Of a stretch of DNA of 64,000 bases, positions 20,303 through 29,471 are shown piece by piece (the stretch's first letter is position 1; every line of letters begins with the position of its first letter). The position numbers and the translations under genes were made by a program. The notes below the pieces were generated by a model. That model was not told where the DNA came from, did not search any database, and worked only from the letters and a program-made list of their open reading frames with translations. The DNA comes from JAJFUI01 sp963754135. GTDB lineage: Bacteria; Planctomycetota; Planctomycetia; Pirellulales; Thermoguttaceae. Location of the stretch: positions 930,001 through 994,000 of the forward strand of contig CAVWEY010000003.1 in NCBI GenBank assembly GCA_963754135.1, read 5' to 3'.

Positions 20303-23229
20303 ATGAAGTTCGATCGACTGGTCGCCCTGTTGCCGTGCCAAAGTCTCGAGGACTTCGACCTGAAGCGGCGGGAAGACGACGCGGAACAGTTGCTATCGGC
20401 GTGGTCGAGCCTGTGGCACCCCGTATTGCTGGCCGGGGCGGAGGGCATCCCGGCCTGGGCGCCGGCCGCGGCTCCGCCGCCCGAGCCGGCAGGGCATCTG
20501 GTGATCGTGCCCGATTGTTGCCTGCCTTTGTTGCCGGATGGCTGGCTTTCGGAGGCCAAGGGGGCCGGGGCCTGCGTCCTGCGGAACCTGCCGTCTCGCG
20601 AGGAGATGGTGGCCGCCGCCCTGGGTGCCACTGCTGGCTCGTCCAGCAGTGCGGGCAACACTGCTGGACGAGCCAGCAGTGGCACCCGTGACGTCGATCC
20701 CGATCTGGCGGCCGATTTCCTGGCCCTGGGCTATTGCCACTTGCAGGTCGAGCTATTGACGCGCAAGTTGCGCTATAGCAGCAACTTGGATGAAGGCGCT
20801 CTGCGGACGGCCGTGCTGGCCGCGGCCGGCGCGGCGCTGCTGGGCGATGCGGCGGCGGCCCGCGGGCACCTCCAGTCGGCCTTCGACCGGCTCCACGAGG
20901 CCCGCGAGTATTTCTACCCCGTCGATACCCGGCTGTTGGATTTGACGTTGCTGGCCCACGGCACATTCGGGGAGGCATTGCGGCAGGAGTTGGCGGCCGG
21001 GCTGCCCCGCAACCTGCTCTGCTCGGGCGAAGTGATCGAAGAGATGGCCCAGCGGGAGCCGGAGACGTTAGAGGCCCTGAAGCAGGCGTTGGCCGCCGAT
21101 CGAGTGGCGCTGGTGGGCGGCGAGTTCAACGAAATGCCGCTGCCGCTGTTGGGGCCGGAGGCCATCGCGGAGCAACTCGCCCGCGGACTGGCGGCGTACG
21201 ACCGCTGCCTGGGCGCCGGCCGACTGTCTTCGGACGGCGGCGGTTCGGCCTGACGCCCGCGCTGCCGCAGATTCTCGAGCGGTTCGGCTTCACCGCGGCC
21301 TTCCACTGCACGCTCGACGACGGCCGCTTTCCCACCGGCAACCAGGGCCGGATCCAATGGGAAGGCATCGATGGAACCACCATCGAAGCGCTCGGCTCCG
21401 TTCCCCTCGACGCCGGCCGGGCGGAGTCGTTCCTCCAACTGGCCGAGAAACTCGGCGACGCGATGGGCCTGGAACAGTCGGGCACGGTGATGTTTGCCCA
21501 TTGGCCGGGCAGGGCCAGCCGCTGGTATGGCGACCTGCGGCGGATCGCCGCCTACGGGTCAGTGCTGGGCACGTTCTCGACGATCACCCGCTATTTCGAG
21601 CAGACCGGCATGGCCGGCCAGCACGCCCACTACCAGCCGGACGAGTACCGTCCGCCGTACCTGAAGCAAGAAGTGGCTGCCGGCCGCCGCGACCCGGTCT
21701 CCCGCTGGGTGCGGTACTTCCGCCGCCGGGCGGAGCTGGGCGCCTGCCAGGCGTTACGCGTGATGGCCGGCTGTGTAGCGGGCGGGCTTGCCCGCCGCGG
21801 CGGCGATGTCCCTACGAAGGAATCTACTGACGAGCAAGAGCGGCTTGGGGCGGCCATCGAAGATTCCCTCGGCGCCAATGAAAGCGCCGGTACAGCGTTA
21901 GACAAGCAGCTTGCCGGTTTGCTGAACGGGCCGCTTGCCGGGCTGGCACGATCGCTCGCCGGCGCCGCGGGCCCGCGGCAGCGCGGCTGGCTGATCGTCA
22001 ATCCCCAGAGTTTCCCCCAACTGAGCGGCATTCATCCTTCATCCTTCATCCTTCATCCTTCCATCATCGACGTGCCGGCGATGGGGTTTGCCTGGATTCG
22101 TTCTGACGGCGGGCAGGCAGGCGAGACGCCTGCACCACAAGTTGGCAGACGCAAGGGCTGGTTCGGTCTTGGCCGCGCGAAAGAGCCGCCGCCGTTGGCC
22201 GGGCCGAACATGCTTTGCAACGAGTTCTGCGAGATTCACTTTGATCCGCACACCGGCGCGATCCGTTCGATCTCCGACTACCACAGCCGCGATCCCCGCC
22301 TGGCCCAGCAGATCGCCCTGCGGCTGTCGCGCGGCGACGGTGGTGAGGCAGACTATTCGATCATGGCCGCCGACGAGATTGCCGCAACCTCCGCCGGGCC
22401 GGCGCTGGGAGAGATGGTTGCCCGCGGCCGGTTGATGGACCGGGAGGGCCGCCGTGTGGCCGGCTTCCGGCAAACCACCCGCCTGTGGCGCGGCAGCCGG
22501 GTGATCGAACTGCTGGTCGAACTGGACATCGACCGCCTGCCCGGCCCGAGCCCTTGGGACTCGTACTACGCCGTCCGCTTCGCCTGGAAGGACGAAACGG
22601 CCGAGTTGTACCGGAGCGTACACCTGGCCGGCGTGCCGACGACGCTCTTGCAAATCGAATCGCCGCATTTTCTCGATATTCGCCGCGGCCGGCAGCGGAC
22701 GACGCTGCTCTGCGGCGGGCTGCCTTACCACCGCCGCTTCGGGCGGAAGCTCGACACGCTGCTGGTCGTCCGTGGCGAGACGGCCCGGTCGTTTCGACTG
22801 GGCATCGGCATCGACGTGCCGCAGCCGACGGCCGCCGCGCTGGGACTGATCGCGCCGCCGCTGGTGTTGCCCGATCAGCCCCCGCCGCCGGCGCAGACGG
22901 GCTGGCTCTTTCACCTCGATTGCCGCAACGTGTTGGCGACCCACTGGGAGTATTGTAGCCCGCACACGCCGTGTGCGGACGCGGCACACGGCGCGGACGA
23001 CAGCTCCAATAGCCGGCGGCTAACAGCCGCCGGTGGTTTCCGCGCGCGGCTGTTGGAGACGGAGGGCCGGGGCGTGCGGCTCGGACTGCGGTCTTTCCGC
23101 GCCGTGGCGTCTGCCCGGAAGATCAACCCCGGCGACGTGCCGCCGGTCGATCTGGCCGTGGCCGGCGACCGCATCGAGGTGCCCGTCGGCCCGCACCAGT
23201 GGGTCGAAGTGGAGGTCTTGTTCACATAA
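20303..23229 (+). CDS. GH38-like (alpha-mannosidase-type) protein; one frameshift
   Basis: The first half has alpha-mannosidase-like blocks: VALVGGEFNEMPLPLLGPEA, then after the frame break VFGRRRFGLTPALPQIL, where these enzymes read the substrate-binding loop. The C-terminal half is a beta-sandwich with GFAWIRSD and WDSYYAVRFAWKDETAELYRS. The substrate is not clear and catalytic residues were not checked position by position. The frame breaks near 21212, with one base apparently missing. Several repeat-derived peptides are inserted in frame (20623-20687, 21781-21796, 22031-22061, 23013-23033). The start at 20303 is preferred because similarity begins there; an upstream in-frame ATG at 20225 exists, and neither has a strong ribosome site. 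About 975 residues when repaired. Confidence 0.72.
20623..20687. repeat. Perfect 29-bp inverted repeat inside the GH38-like gene
   Basis: The arms 20623-20651 and 20659-20687 are exact reverse complements around the seven-base spacer CGGGCAA. The core is CCACTGCTGGCTCGTCC. The element is read in frame and adds about 22 Ser/Ala/Gly-rich residues at about residues 107-128. Confidence 0.85.
21781..21796. repeat. GGCGGGC-TT-GCCCGCC palindrome in frame
   Basis: Seven-base perfect stem in the GH38-like gene, translated within GLARRGGDV, in a stretch where the surrounding protein looks unconserved. Confidence 0.5.
22031..22061. repeat. TTCATCC tandem heptamers in frame
   Basis: Four consecutive TTCATCC-type heptamers encode the odd peptide SSFILHPS. 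The reverse-complement version (ATGATGA units) appears at 59065-59158. Confidence 0.7.
23013..23033. repeat. CCGGCGGCT-AAC-AGCCGCCGG palindrome in frame
   Basis: Nine-base perfect stem with a three-base loop. It follows directly on a second palindromic piece (GCACACGCCGTGTGC, about 22965-22985). Both are translated in the GH38-like gene. Confidence 0.65.
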
Positions 23230-23259
23230 AGCCGCGACCAGCGGTCGCGCCGTCGCACG

Positions 23260-23934
23260 ATGAACGCCACGCCACAGTTGATTCTCCTGCCGGGCTTCGC
23301 CGCCGACAACCGGCTGCTGGAGCCGCAGCAGCGGGACTTCCCGCAGTTGATCGTTCCGCGGTGGATTCCGCCGCGGAAGAAGGAACCGCTGGCAGACTAC
23401 GCGGTGCGAATGGCCGAATCGGTCAAACTGTCGCGGGACGTGCCGTTGGTCCTGGGCGGCGTCTCCTTCGGCGGCATGTTGGCCTATGAGATGGCCCGCC
23501 ACTTGAGGCCGGACGCGGTCGTGCTGATCGCCAGTTGCCGCAGCCGCCGGGGGCTGCGGTGGCTCTATCGCGCCGGGGGTCCGCTCTGGCCGCTGGTGCC
23601 GGCGTGGGCGTGGAACGCGGTGAAGTGGGTCGGATCACCCACAACCCGGTTTTCCAGTCGGATGGACGCGGGCCAACGAGCCCTGTTGATCGGAATGCTC
23701 AAGGACATGGACAACGGTTTCCTACACTGGGCCGTGTGGGCGATTCTCGGCTGGAAGCCGGTGCCGCTGGCAGGCGTCCGCGTGCATCACATTCATGGCC
23801 GCCGCGATCTGGTTATTCCCGCCCGTGGAGTCGAAGCCGACCTCTGGATTCCCGACGGCCCGCACCTGATCAACGTCACGCACCCCAGAGAAGTCAACGC
23901 CTTCATCCGCCGCGCGCTGGAATCGCGCGGCTAG
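23260..23934 (+). CDS. Alpha/beta-hydrolase
   Basis: This intact 224-residue protein has the alpha/beta-hydrolase layout. LILLPGFAADNRLL starts the fold, the nucleophile elbow is GVSFGG with Ser69, a late Asp is in GRRDLVIP and His in DGPHLINVTHP. It lacks a signal peptide, so it is cytoplasmic. Thioesterase, lipase or peptidase activity cannot be told apart from the sequence. It begins 31 bases after the GH38-like stop on the same strand and may share its transcript. Confidence 0.82.
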   Translation: MNATPQLILLPGFAADNRLLEPQQRDFPQLIVPRWIPPRKKEPLADYAVRMAESVKLSRDVPLVLGGVSFGGMLAYEMARHLRPDAVVLIASCRSRRGLRWLYRAGGPLWPLVPAWAWNAVKWVGSPTTRFSSRMDAGQRALLIGMLKDMDNGFLHWAVWAILGWKPVPLAGVRVHHIHGRRDLVIPARGVEADLWIPDGPHLINVTHPREVNAFIRRALESRG

Positions 23935-23947
23935 CGTCGGCCTGGTC

Positions 23948-23975
23948 TTGTTGCCGTCCTGACGAGGGGTATAAT
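23948..23975 (+). promoter_or_regulatory. Sigma70-like promoter for the small DUF104-like gene
   Basis: TTGTTG at 23948-23953 and an exact TATAAT at 23970-23975 with 16 bases between them, about 50 bases before the ATG at 24024. Confidence 0.6.
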
Positions 23976-24023
23976 AGACCGTGGCGTGTGGAACTTCGGT
24001 CCCCAGCGTGCGGAGGCGCTGTC

Positions 24024-24272
24024 ATGCAATCTGTCAAAGCCGTTTACGACAACGGGCACCTTCTCTTCCCCGAGGGCAACGGCCCCGAAGGCCGGATGGA
24101 GGTCGTCGTCGTTTTTCCCGACCAGGCCGAATCGGCTCCGCCTCGTGACAAAGACGCCGGCAAACGATTCGTCCGGGAATGGAAGGGCGTCCTCAAGGGA
24201 TGCGACATCAGCAACTGGAAGGATGAGAAGGCCGAGTATCTGGAGGCGAAAGGTCGTGAGACTACCGCTTGA
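24024..24272 (+). CDS. Small DUF104/AF2212-antitoxin-like protein
   Basis: The 82-residue product begins MQSVKAVYDNGHLLFPE, the short beta-hairpin pattern of DUF104 (AF2212-type) proteins, which are often antitoxins of PIN toxins. The rest is charged and not conserved by eye. A GGAGG site lies ten bases before the ATG and a promoter lies at 23948-23975. No PIN gene follows here; cmk starts nine bases later. It is therefore either an orphan or has another role. Similarity is short, so the assignment is tentative. Confidence 0.6.
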   Translation: MQSVKAVYDNGHLLFPEGNGPEGRMEVVVVFPDQAESAPPRDKDAGKRFVREWKGVLKGCDISNWKDEKAEYLEAKGRETTA

Positions 24273-24281
24273 CGGCACGGC

Positions 24282-25080
24282 ATGATCATCACCATCGACG
24301 GACCCGCCGGCGCCGGAAAGAGCAGCGTGGCCAGGGCGCTGGCCCGGCGGCTGGGGTTCCGCTTTCTCGATACCGGGGCCATGTACCGGGCGGTGGCGCT
24401 GGCCGGCCTGCGGCGCGGCCTGGATTGGGACTTGCCCGAGGACCTGGCCCAACTGGCCGCAACGCTCGATCTCCGGCTCTCCGGCGAGCGGATCCTCCTG
24501 GACGGCGAGGACGTGACCGAGTCCGTGCGGACCTCGGAAGTGACCGCCGTCACCCGCTACGCCGCCGACAACCCGCAAGTCCGCGGGCATTCTGGTGAAA
24601 CTCCAGCGGAAGCTGGCCGGCCCTCGTACTCCTCACGCTCCGCGCGAGGAAATCGCCGGGCCGGCAAGTCGGGACGATCAGCCACCTCACGCTCCGCGCG
24701 AGGAAATCGCCGGGCCGGCAAGTCGGGACGATCAGCCACCTCACGCGGAGCGTGAGGAGTACAATGAGAACGTCGTGACCGAGGGGCGGGACCAGGGGAC
24801 CGTGGCCTTTCCCCAGGCCGGGTGCAAAGTCTTTCTGACGGCCAGCCCGGCGGAGCGGGCAAGGCGGCGATGGCGACAACTGCAAGCCCAAGGCGAGCCG
24901 GTCGCGCTCGAACAGGTGCAGGCCGCCCAGGAGCGCCGCGACCGGGAGGACGCCGGCCGGCCGGTCGGCCCGCTCCGCCCCGCCCCCGACGCCGTCGAGG
25001 TCTGCACGGATGGAATGAGCGTCGAGGAGGTGGTGGAGCGGTTAGAGGAACTGGTAAAGGGAAGGACAAAACACGAATGA
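24282..25080 (+). CDS. cmk: Cytidylate kinase with in-frame repeat insertion; one frameshift
   Basis: Cmk phosphorylates CMP/dCMP and is essential in most bacteria. The P-loop GPAGAGKSS (residues 7-15), FLDTGAMYRAVA and the later VVTEGRDQGTVAFP and VFLTASPAERARRR blocks are clear. The frame breaks near 24577 beside a GGG run: NPQVRG should continue as ILVKLQRKLAG. Between LQRKLAG and the VVTEGRDQGT block, where normal enzymes have only a few residues, an inverted-repeat element (24626-24762) adds about 46 residues including two identical 18-residue copies. The reading frame is kept through it. The domain is otherwise complete, so the enzyme may tolerate the loop. Confidence 0.9.
24626..24762. 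repeat. 137-bp repeat element inside cmk (GTACTC-CTCACGCTCCGCG family)
   Basis: Terminal arms 24626-24644 and 24744-24762 are exact 19-base inverted repeats. Inside are two identical 54-base direct repeats (24631-24684 and 24685-24738), each exactly 18 codons. The same end sequence appears at 39231-39287 and 56206-56291, and the core at 32270-32288. Confidence 0.9.
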
Positions 25081-25093
25081 CGAATGACGAAAG

Positions 25094-25180
25094 AATGACG
25101 AAGTCCGAAGCTCGAAATCCGAAACGCGAAGTGCGGCCGTCCGTTCGGCCTTCGGATTTCGAGCTTCGGACTTCGTCATT
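25094..25180. repeat. Perfect 30-bp inverted repeat between cmk and plsC
   Basis: Arms 25094-25123 and 25151-25180 are exact reverse complements (core AAGTCCGAAGCTCGAAATCC) with a 27-base spacer. The element lies over the expected plsC start and stays open in that frame. Confidence 0.88.
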
Positions 25181-25187
25181 TGCTCCC

Positions 25188-25937
25188 GTGCAACGGTCCC
25201 TCCTGAGCCGTGCCTGGTATGAATTCCTGAAATTGCAGGTGTTCGGCCTGGCCACGTTCGCCTACCGGGTCCGCTTCACCGGGCGGAAGAACATCCCGAA
25301 GCACGGCGGTGTGCTCGTGGTTTCCAACCATCAGAGCCATTTCGACCCGCCGTTGGTGGGCCTGGGCTGCCCGCGGCGGATGAACTACGTCGCCCGAGAG
25401 AGCCTCTTCCGCTTCCCCCCCTTCCGCTGGCTGATCAAGTCGCTGGATGCGATCCCGATTGACCGCGAGGGGACGGGACTGGGCGGGATCAAGGAATCGC
25501 TCCGCCGGCTGAAACGGGGCGAGATGGTGCTGATCTTCCCCGAGGGCACCCGCACCCGCAACGGCGAGCTGGGCGTGTTTCGCCCCGGCTTCACCACGCT
25601 GGCCGTCCGCTCGGGCGCGGCGATCCTGCCGGTGGCGATTGAGGGGGCGTTTCAGGCCTGGCCCCGCTGGCACAAGCTGCCGCGGCTGGGCCGCATCCGC
25701 GTCCACTACGGCCAGCCGATGCTGCCCGCCGAAATCGCCGGCCGCGACGAGAGCGAGTTGCTGGCCGAAGTCGAACGCCGCATCCGGCAATGTCACGCCC
25801 GGCTGAAGTTGCTTCAAAGGCGCGATCAAGACGTGCGGAATTTCAAGGCGCAGCTCCAAGGCCCGCTGGAGCGGTCGGCCAGCCGATCAATCAGCGCGTC
25901 GAGTTCCGCCTTGAGCCGAGGAATGACTTCCTCGTAG
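25188..25937 (+). CDS. plsC: 1-acyl-sn-glycerol-3-phosphate acyltransferase (PlsC family)
   Basis: PlsC puts the second acyl chain on lysophosphatidic acid at the inner membrane. The catalytic NHQSHFD (HX4D) and the FPEGTRTRNG motif are present, with PVAIEGAFQAWP downstream. The start is uncertain: GTG at 25188 is taken because everything upstream to an ATG at 25095 is repeat sequence, but translation from 25095 would keep the same frame. The C-terminal 40 residues overlap the 3' end of ispG on the other strand and look non-native, so the true end may be earlier. It follows cmk closely, the usual cmk-plsC order. Confidence 0.85.
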   Translation: MQRSLLSRAWYEFLKLQVFGLATFAYRVRFTGRKNIPKHGGVLVVSNHQSHFDPPLVGLGCPRRMNYVARESLFRFPPFRWLIKSLDAIPIDREGTGLGGIKESLRRLKRGEMVLIFPEGTRTRNGELGVFRPGFTTLAVRSGAAILPVAIEGAFQAWPRWHKLPRLGRIRVHYGQPMLPAEIAGRDESELLAEVERRIRQCHARLKLLQRRDQDVRNFKAQLQGPLERSASRSISASSSALSRGMTSS

Positions 25938-27031
25938 GAAAACGCCCCGAGCGGCATGCCGCCGCGCTTCAGATGGACGCAGTCGGGGCCGCACCAAAGC
26001 CCCAGGTCGGCGTGATCCGTTTCGCCGGGGCCGTTCACGCGGCAGCCCATCACGGCGATCGTAATGGGGTAGTCCGCGGCGTATCGCGTCGCTTCCCGCA
26101 CCAGCCCCGCAAGCTCGATGAACGCCTCGTTCTCCACCCGCGAGCAACTCGGGCAACTGATGATGTTAAGCCGCCCGACGGTGCTCTGGCTGCCGCCGAA
26201 TAGCCGGCCGGCGGAAACGTCGGCCAGGATTTGCCGGCCGGCCTCGACCTCCTCGTGCTTCCGCGCCGCCGGCACGGTCAGCGAGACGCGGATCGTGTCG
26301 CCGATGCCCTGTGAGAGGAGTTGCTCGAAGGCCAGCCGGGTCTTGAAGATTCCCTCCGGCGGCATTCCGGCCTCCGTCACGCCCAGGTGCAGCGGCACGT
26401 CCGGCCGCCGGGCCGCAAATCGCCGGTTCACCTCGACCACGCGGGCCGGATCGGAGTCCTTCAGCGATACGCAATAGCGGGTAAAGCCGAGCCGGTCGAG
26501 CAGTTCGCAGTGCTCCAAAGCGCTTCCCAGCATCGCCATCATCTGGTCGCCGACGTGCCACTCGCTGTTCGCCGGATCGACCGAGCCGCAATTCACGCCG
26601 ACCCTAAGCGCGCAGTCATCCTCGCCGGCCACGTCCACCAGAAAGCGGACCTTATCCTGCCACGGGCGCTCCCGCTCGTGATGGTACGAATGCCCCGGAT
26701 TGTAGCGGATTTTATCGACCAGCGGGGCGACTTTCGCCGCCAGCCGGTAGTTCTCCTGGAGATCGACGGAGAGATTCGCGGCCGTCCGCCGGCGGATTTC
26801 AGCCAGGGCCTCGCAATCCTGCTGGGTATCGACGGCGATCCGCACCACGCCCGCCCCCGCCGCCGCCAACTGCTCGACTTGCGCAACCGTCGCCTCGACA
26901 TCCGCGGTTTTCGTGGCGCACATGCTCTGCACCACGATCGGATTGCCCCCGCCGATGGTCACCGAACCGACCTTCACGGGCCGGGTGGGATTGCGAGGAA
27001 GCGGAAGGCGGGACGCGTTTGACCGGGGCAT
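25826..27031 (-). CDS. ispG: 4-hydroxy-3-methylbut-2-enyl diphosphate synthase
   Basis: IspG is the [4Fe-4S] enzyme that makes HMBPP in the MEP isoprenoid pathway. The intact 401-residue protein has GGGNPIVVQSMC near the N-terminus, VRIAVDTQQDCEAL, GVNCGS and the cluster ligands Cys293 and Cys296 (SCPSC), Cys330 (GCRVNGPGE) and Glu337. It matches the short bacterial form with no inserted domain. It converges on plsC and the 3' ends overlap by about 110 bases. No good ribosome site precedes the ATG at 27031. Confidence 0.95.
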   Translation of the reverse strand: MPRSNASRLPLPRNPTRPVKVGSVTIGGGNPIVVQSMCATKTADVEATVAQVEQLAAAGAGVVRIAVDTQQDCEALAEIRRRTAANLSVDLQENYRLAAKVAPLVDKIRYNPGHSYHHERERPWQDKVRFLVDVAGEDDCALRVGVNCGSVDPANSEWHVGDQMMAMLGSALEHCELLDRLGFTRYCVSLKDSDPARVVEVNRRFAARRPDVPLHLGVTEAGMPPEGIFKTRLAFEQLLSQGIGDTIRVSLTVPAARKHEEVEAGRQILADVSAGRLFGGSQSTVGRLNIISCPSCSRVENEAFIELAGLVREATRYAADYPITIAVMGCRVNGPGETDHADLGLWCGPDCVHLKRGGMPLGAFSYEEVIPRLKAELDALIDRLADRSSGPWSCALKFRTS

Positions 27032-27082
27032 ATGTGGGATGGAGGAATCTTGGCTGCTGGCGTGGTTGTTACTCTTGGGAAT

Positions 27083-28112
27083 TCACGGCTGGACACGGTT
27101 TTCGGTCGGAGGTCTGTTTGCCGCCGGCACTCTTGACCGGCCGGTGGTTGGGAGGATCTCTTCCGTGCGATCATCAGTCGAAGAACACCTGCCGAAATGG
27201 GCGTTCGGCAGGGCGTCCTCGAGTCGTTTCAGCCCTTGCTCGCTTATAGTGGCTTGTTCGGTGCGCAACAGAAAAAGCCCCGGAAGACGTTTCAGTTGGG
27301 CGATGACCGCGTCGATTTGAGTGTCCGCAATCGTGCATGGGGGCAATCGCACGAACGCCGACGTATTCCAACCCCGTGAAGCCTTCATGTCGTTCACATT
27401 GGATTGGCCCACCCAGCAGCTTGGCAAGCGAGGCAAGCGTCTCGGTTTCTGCTTGATACCGGGACAACTGAGGGCCTAACCATCCGAATACCAGCGCCCA
27501 GACTACCGTAAGCCCGAGCAGATGTTTGATACCGAATTGGAAACGGCCGCCGTGAAAGAGAAACGGCCGGCTCACGAGAAATAACAGGCCGCCCAGAAAG
27601 GTGAAGAGCGAAAGCCGGGCCGGATTAACTCCCCTCGCGTCACCCCATCGAACCCGTGCAAGTTCCACGATGGCACCGACGCCAAGGCCGACGAGTAATC
27701 CCACAATAAGCGTCGTGGTCTTGTCCGGCCTGATACCGCGTCTCCAGTACCGCGCCCCCAGCCACGCCAATACCATTCCCGCCCCGCCGGCGGAAAAGAG
27801 GCCGGAGCCTTGGAAGAAGCCGGCTACGATCAAGACGACATCCGGCAGTTCGCTTTTTTCGAAAGTTCGACAATGGCTTACGAACACGCGATTGTCACCC
27901 AGGAGCACCGCAGTCAGTCCCACGGCAACCCCGGCAACGGTTCCGGCAAGAAGCACCGCTGCCGCCGGGCGAGGGCCGTAGTCCTTGCGCAAACCCGAAA
28001 GGAAGAGAGTGAAGAAAAATGCCAAGAACAACGCCTGAAAAAACAGGGCGAAAACCATTCCCCAAGCCGTTGGAATGCCGAGTGTCATCGAAGTGCTCGC
28101 GTCGTCAATCAA
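27083..28112 (-). CDS. Polytopic membrane protein with C-terminal leucine-rich tail; one frameshift
   Basis: I recognise no named family. At least five hydrophobic segments are visible (for example GMVFALFFQALFLAFFFTLF and GIKHLLGLTVVWALVFGWLG). The N-terminal frame ends in non-native residues after about residue 260. The alternative frame continues with TIADTQIDAVIAQLKRLPGL and ISEQGLKRLEDALPNAHF, which has the leucine-rich pattern often ending planctomycete membrane proteins. The frame break is near 27355. The repaired length is about 340 residues. The region looks somewhat lower in G+C than its neighbours. Confidence 0.6.
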
Positions 28113-28225
28113 GGCCGGCGGCCGTCGCGGCGGCGGTTGCCGAACGTCGCCGTTCCCATTTTCAGCGATTCTCCAATTCTACCGCCAATCGATGGTCCGG
28201 CTCAAGGTGGCAATGGGCCCTCCGG

Positions 28226-29471
28226 TCACTCGTAGCGGAGCGATTCGATCGGATCCAGGCGGCTGGCCTTGCGGGCGGGGTAGTAGCCGAAGAACACGCC
28301 CACCGCGGCGGCAAAGACCAGGGAGACGACGATGGCCTCAACGGAGACCGTCAAAGGCCACTGCACGCGGTTGAGAAACGTGTTGGCGGCGAAGGTGGCC
28401 CCCACGGCGGCGGCAATTCCCAGCGCGACGCCGATCACTCCGCCCAACAAGGAGAGCACCACCGCTTCCAGGAGGAATTGCCGCAGAATGTCGCGCGAAC
28501 GCGCACCGACGGCCAGGCGAATCCCGATTTCGCGGGTCCGCTCGGTGACGGAGACCAGCATGATGTTCATGATGCCGATGCCGCCGACGAGCAGCGACAC
28601 GCCCGCCACCGAGCCCAGGATCAGCGTCATGACGGTGGTAATGACGTTCAGCACCCTGACGACTCCCGTCGCGTCGAACACGTCGAAATCGTCCGGGTCG
28701 CCGTCGCGGATCCGATGCCGCTGGCGCATCAGCCGCTTGATCTCGTCTTTCAGTTCCGGTATCCGGCCGGCCGAGCAAGCCAGCACGTGAATGCTCCACA
28801 CGTTCTTGAAGGGAAAGCCGTAGACGCGTTTCATAATGGTCGTATTGGGGGCCACCACGATGTCGTCCTCGTCCTGGCCGATGAGGTTTGCCCCTTTCGC
28901 TTCGAGGACGCCGAGGACCACGAAGGGAATGCTCTTGATGCGTATCGTCGCGCCGACGCAGTCCGAGCTCTGAAAGAGGTTTTTCGCCACGGTCTTGCCG
29001 AGGACGCACACCTTGGCCGCGGCGCGGACGTCGCCGGGCGTGAAGAACTCGCCCTTTTCCATTTGCCAATTGGAGAGCGTCAGGTAGCTTGCGCTGGTGC
29101 CGATGATTTGGCCCGGCGACCAATTCTGGTTCCCGGCGACCACCTGGCCGGAGGCCCATACGCGGGGCGACGCCGCCCGCGCTGGGGCACTCCGTCACGA
29201 TGGCGTCAACGTCGTCGGCCGTGAGGGTAATGGCGGTTTTTGCGCCCTGCCGGACGCCGCCCGTGGTGCGGTTGCCCGAAAACACCACAACCAGGTTGGT
29301 TCCCAGGTTCTGGAACTGCTGCTGGACCATCAGGCCGGCCGATTGGCTGATGGAAACCAGCAGGATGACGGCGGCCACGCCGATGACGATTCCCAGCACG
29401 GTCAGGCCGGCGCACAGCTTGTTCTTCGCCAAGGCTCGAAAGGCCACCCGCACGATCAGCCAGAGATTCAT
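28226..29471 (-). CDS. MacB-type ABC transporter permease; one frameshift
   Basis: The N-terminus NLWLIVRVAFRALAKNKLCA plus a membrane helix (VLGIVIGVAAVILLVSI) is followed by a large periplasmic MacB_PCD-like domain. Three C-terminal helices then carry the FtsX-type GIGIMNIMLVSVTERTREIG motif and end PARKASRLDPIESLRYE. One frame break near 29170 in the periplasmic domain. Repaired length about 414 residues. The ATG overlaps the stop of the adaptor gene (ATGA). Together with that adaptor and the ATPase it would form an inner-membrane export complex of the MacAB/LolCDE type; the cargo is unknown. Confidence 0.88.

Noticed and set aside
24626..24762. CRISPR-like repeat array
   Set aside because: Only two direct repeats, adjacent with no unique spacers, in frame within cmk and bounded by inverted ends; no cas genes nearby.
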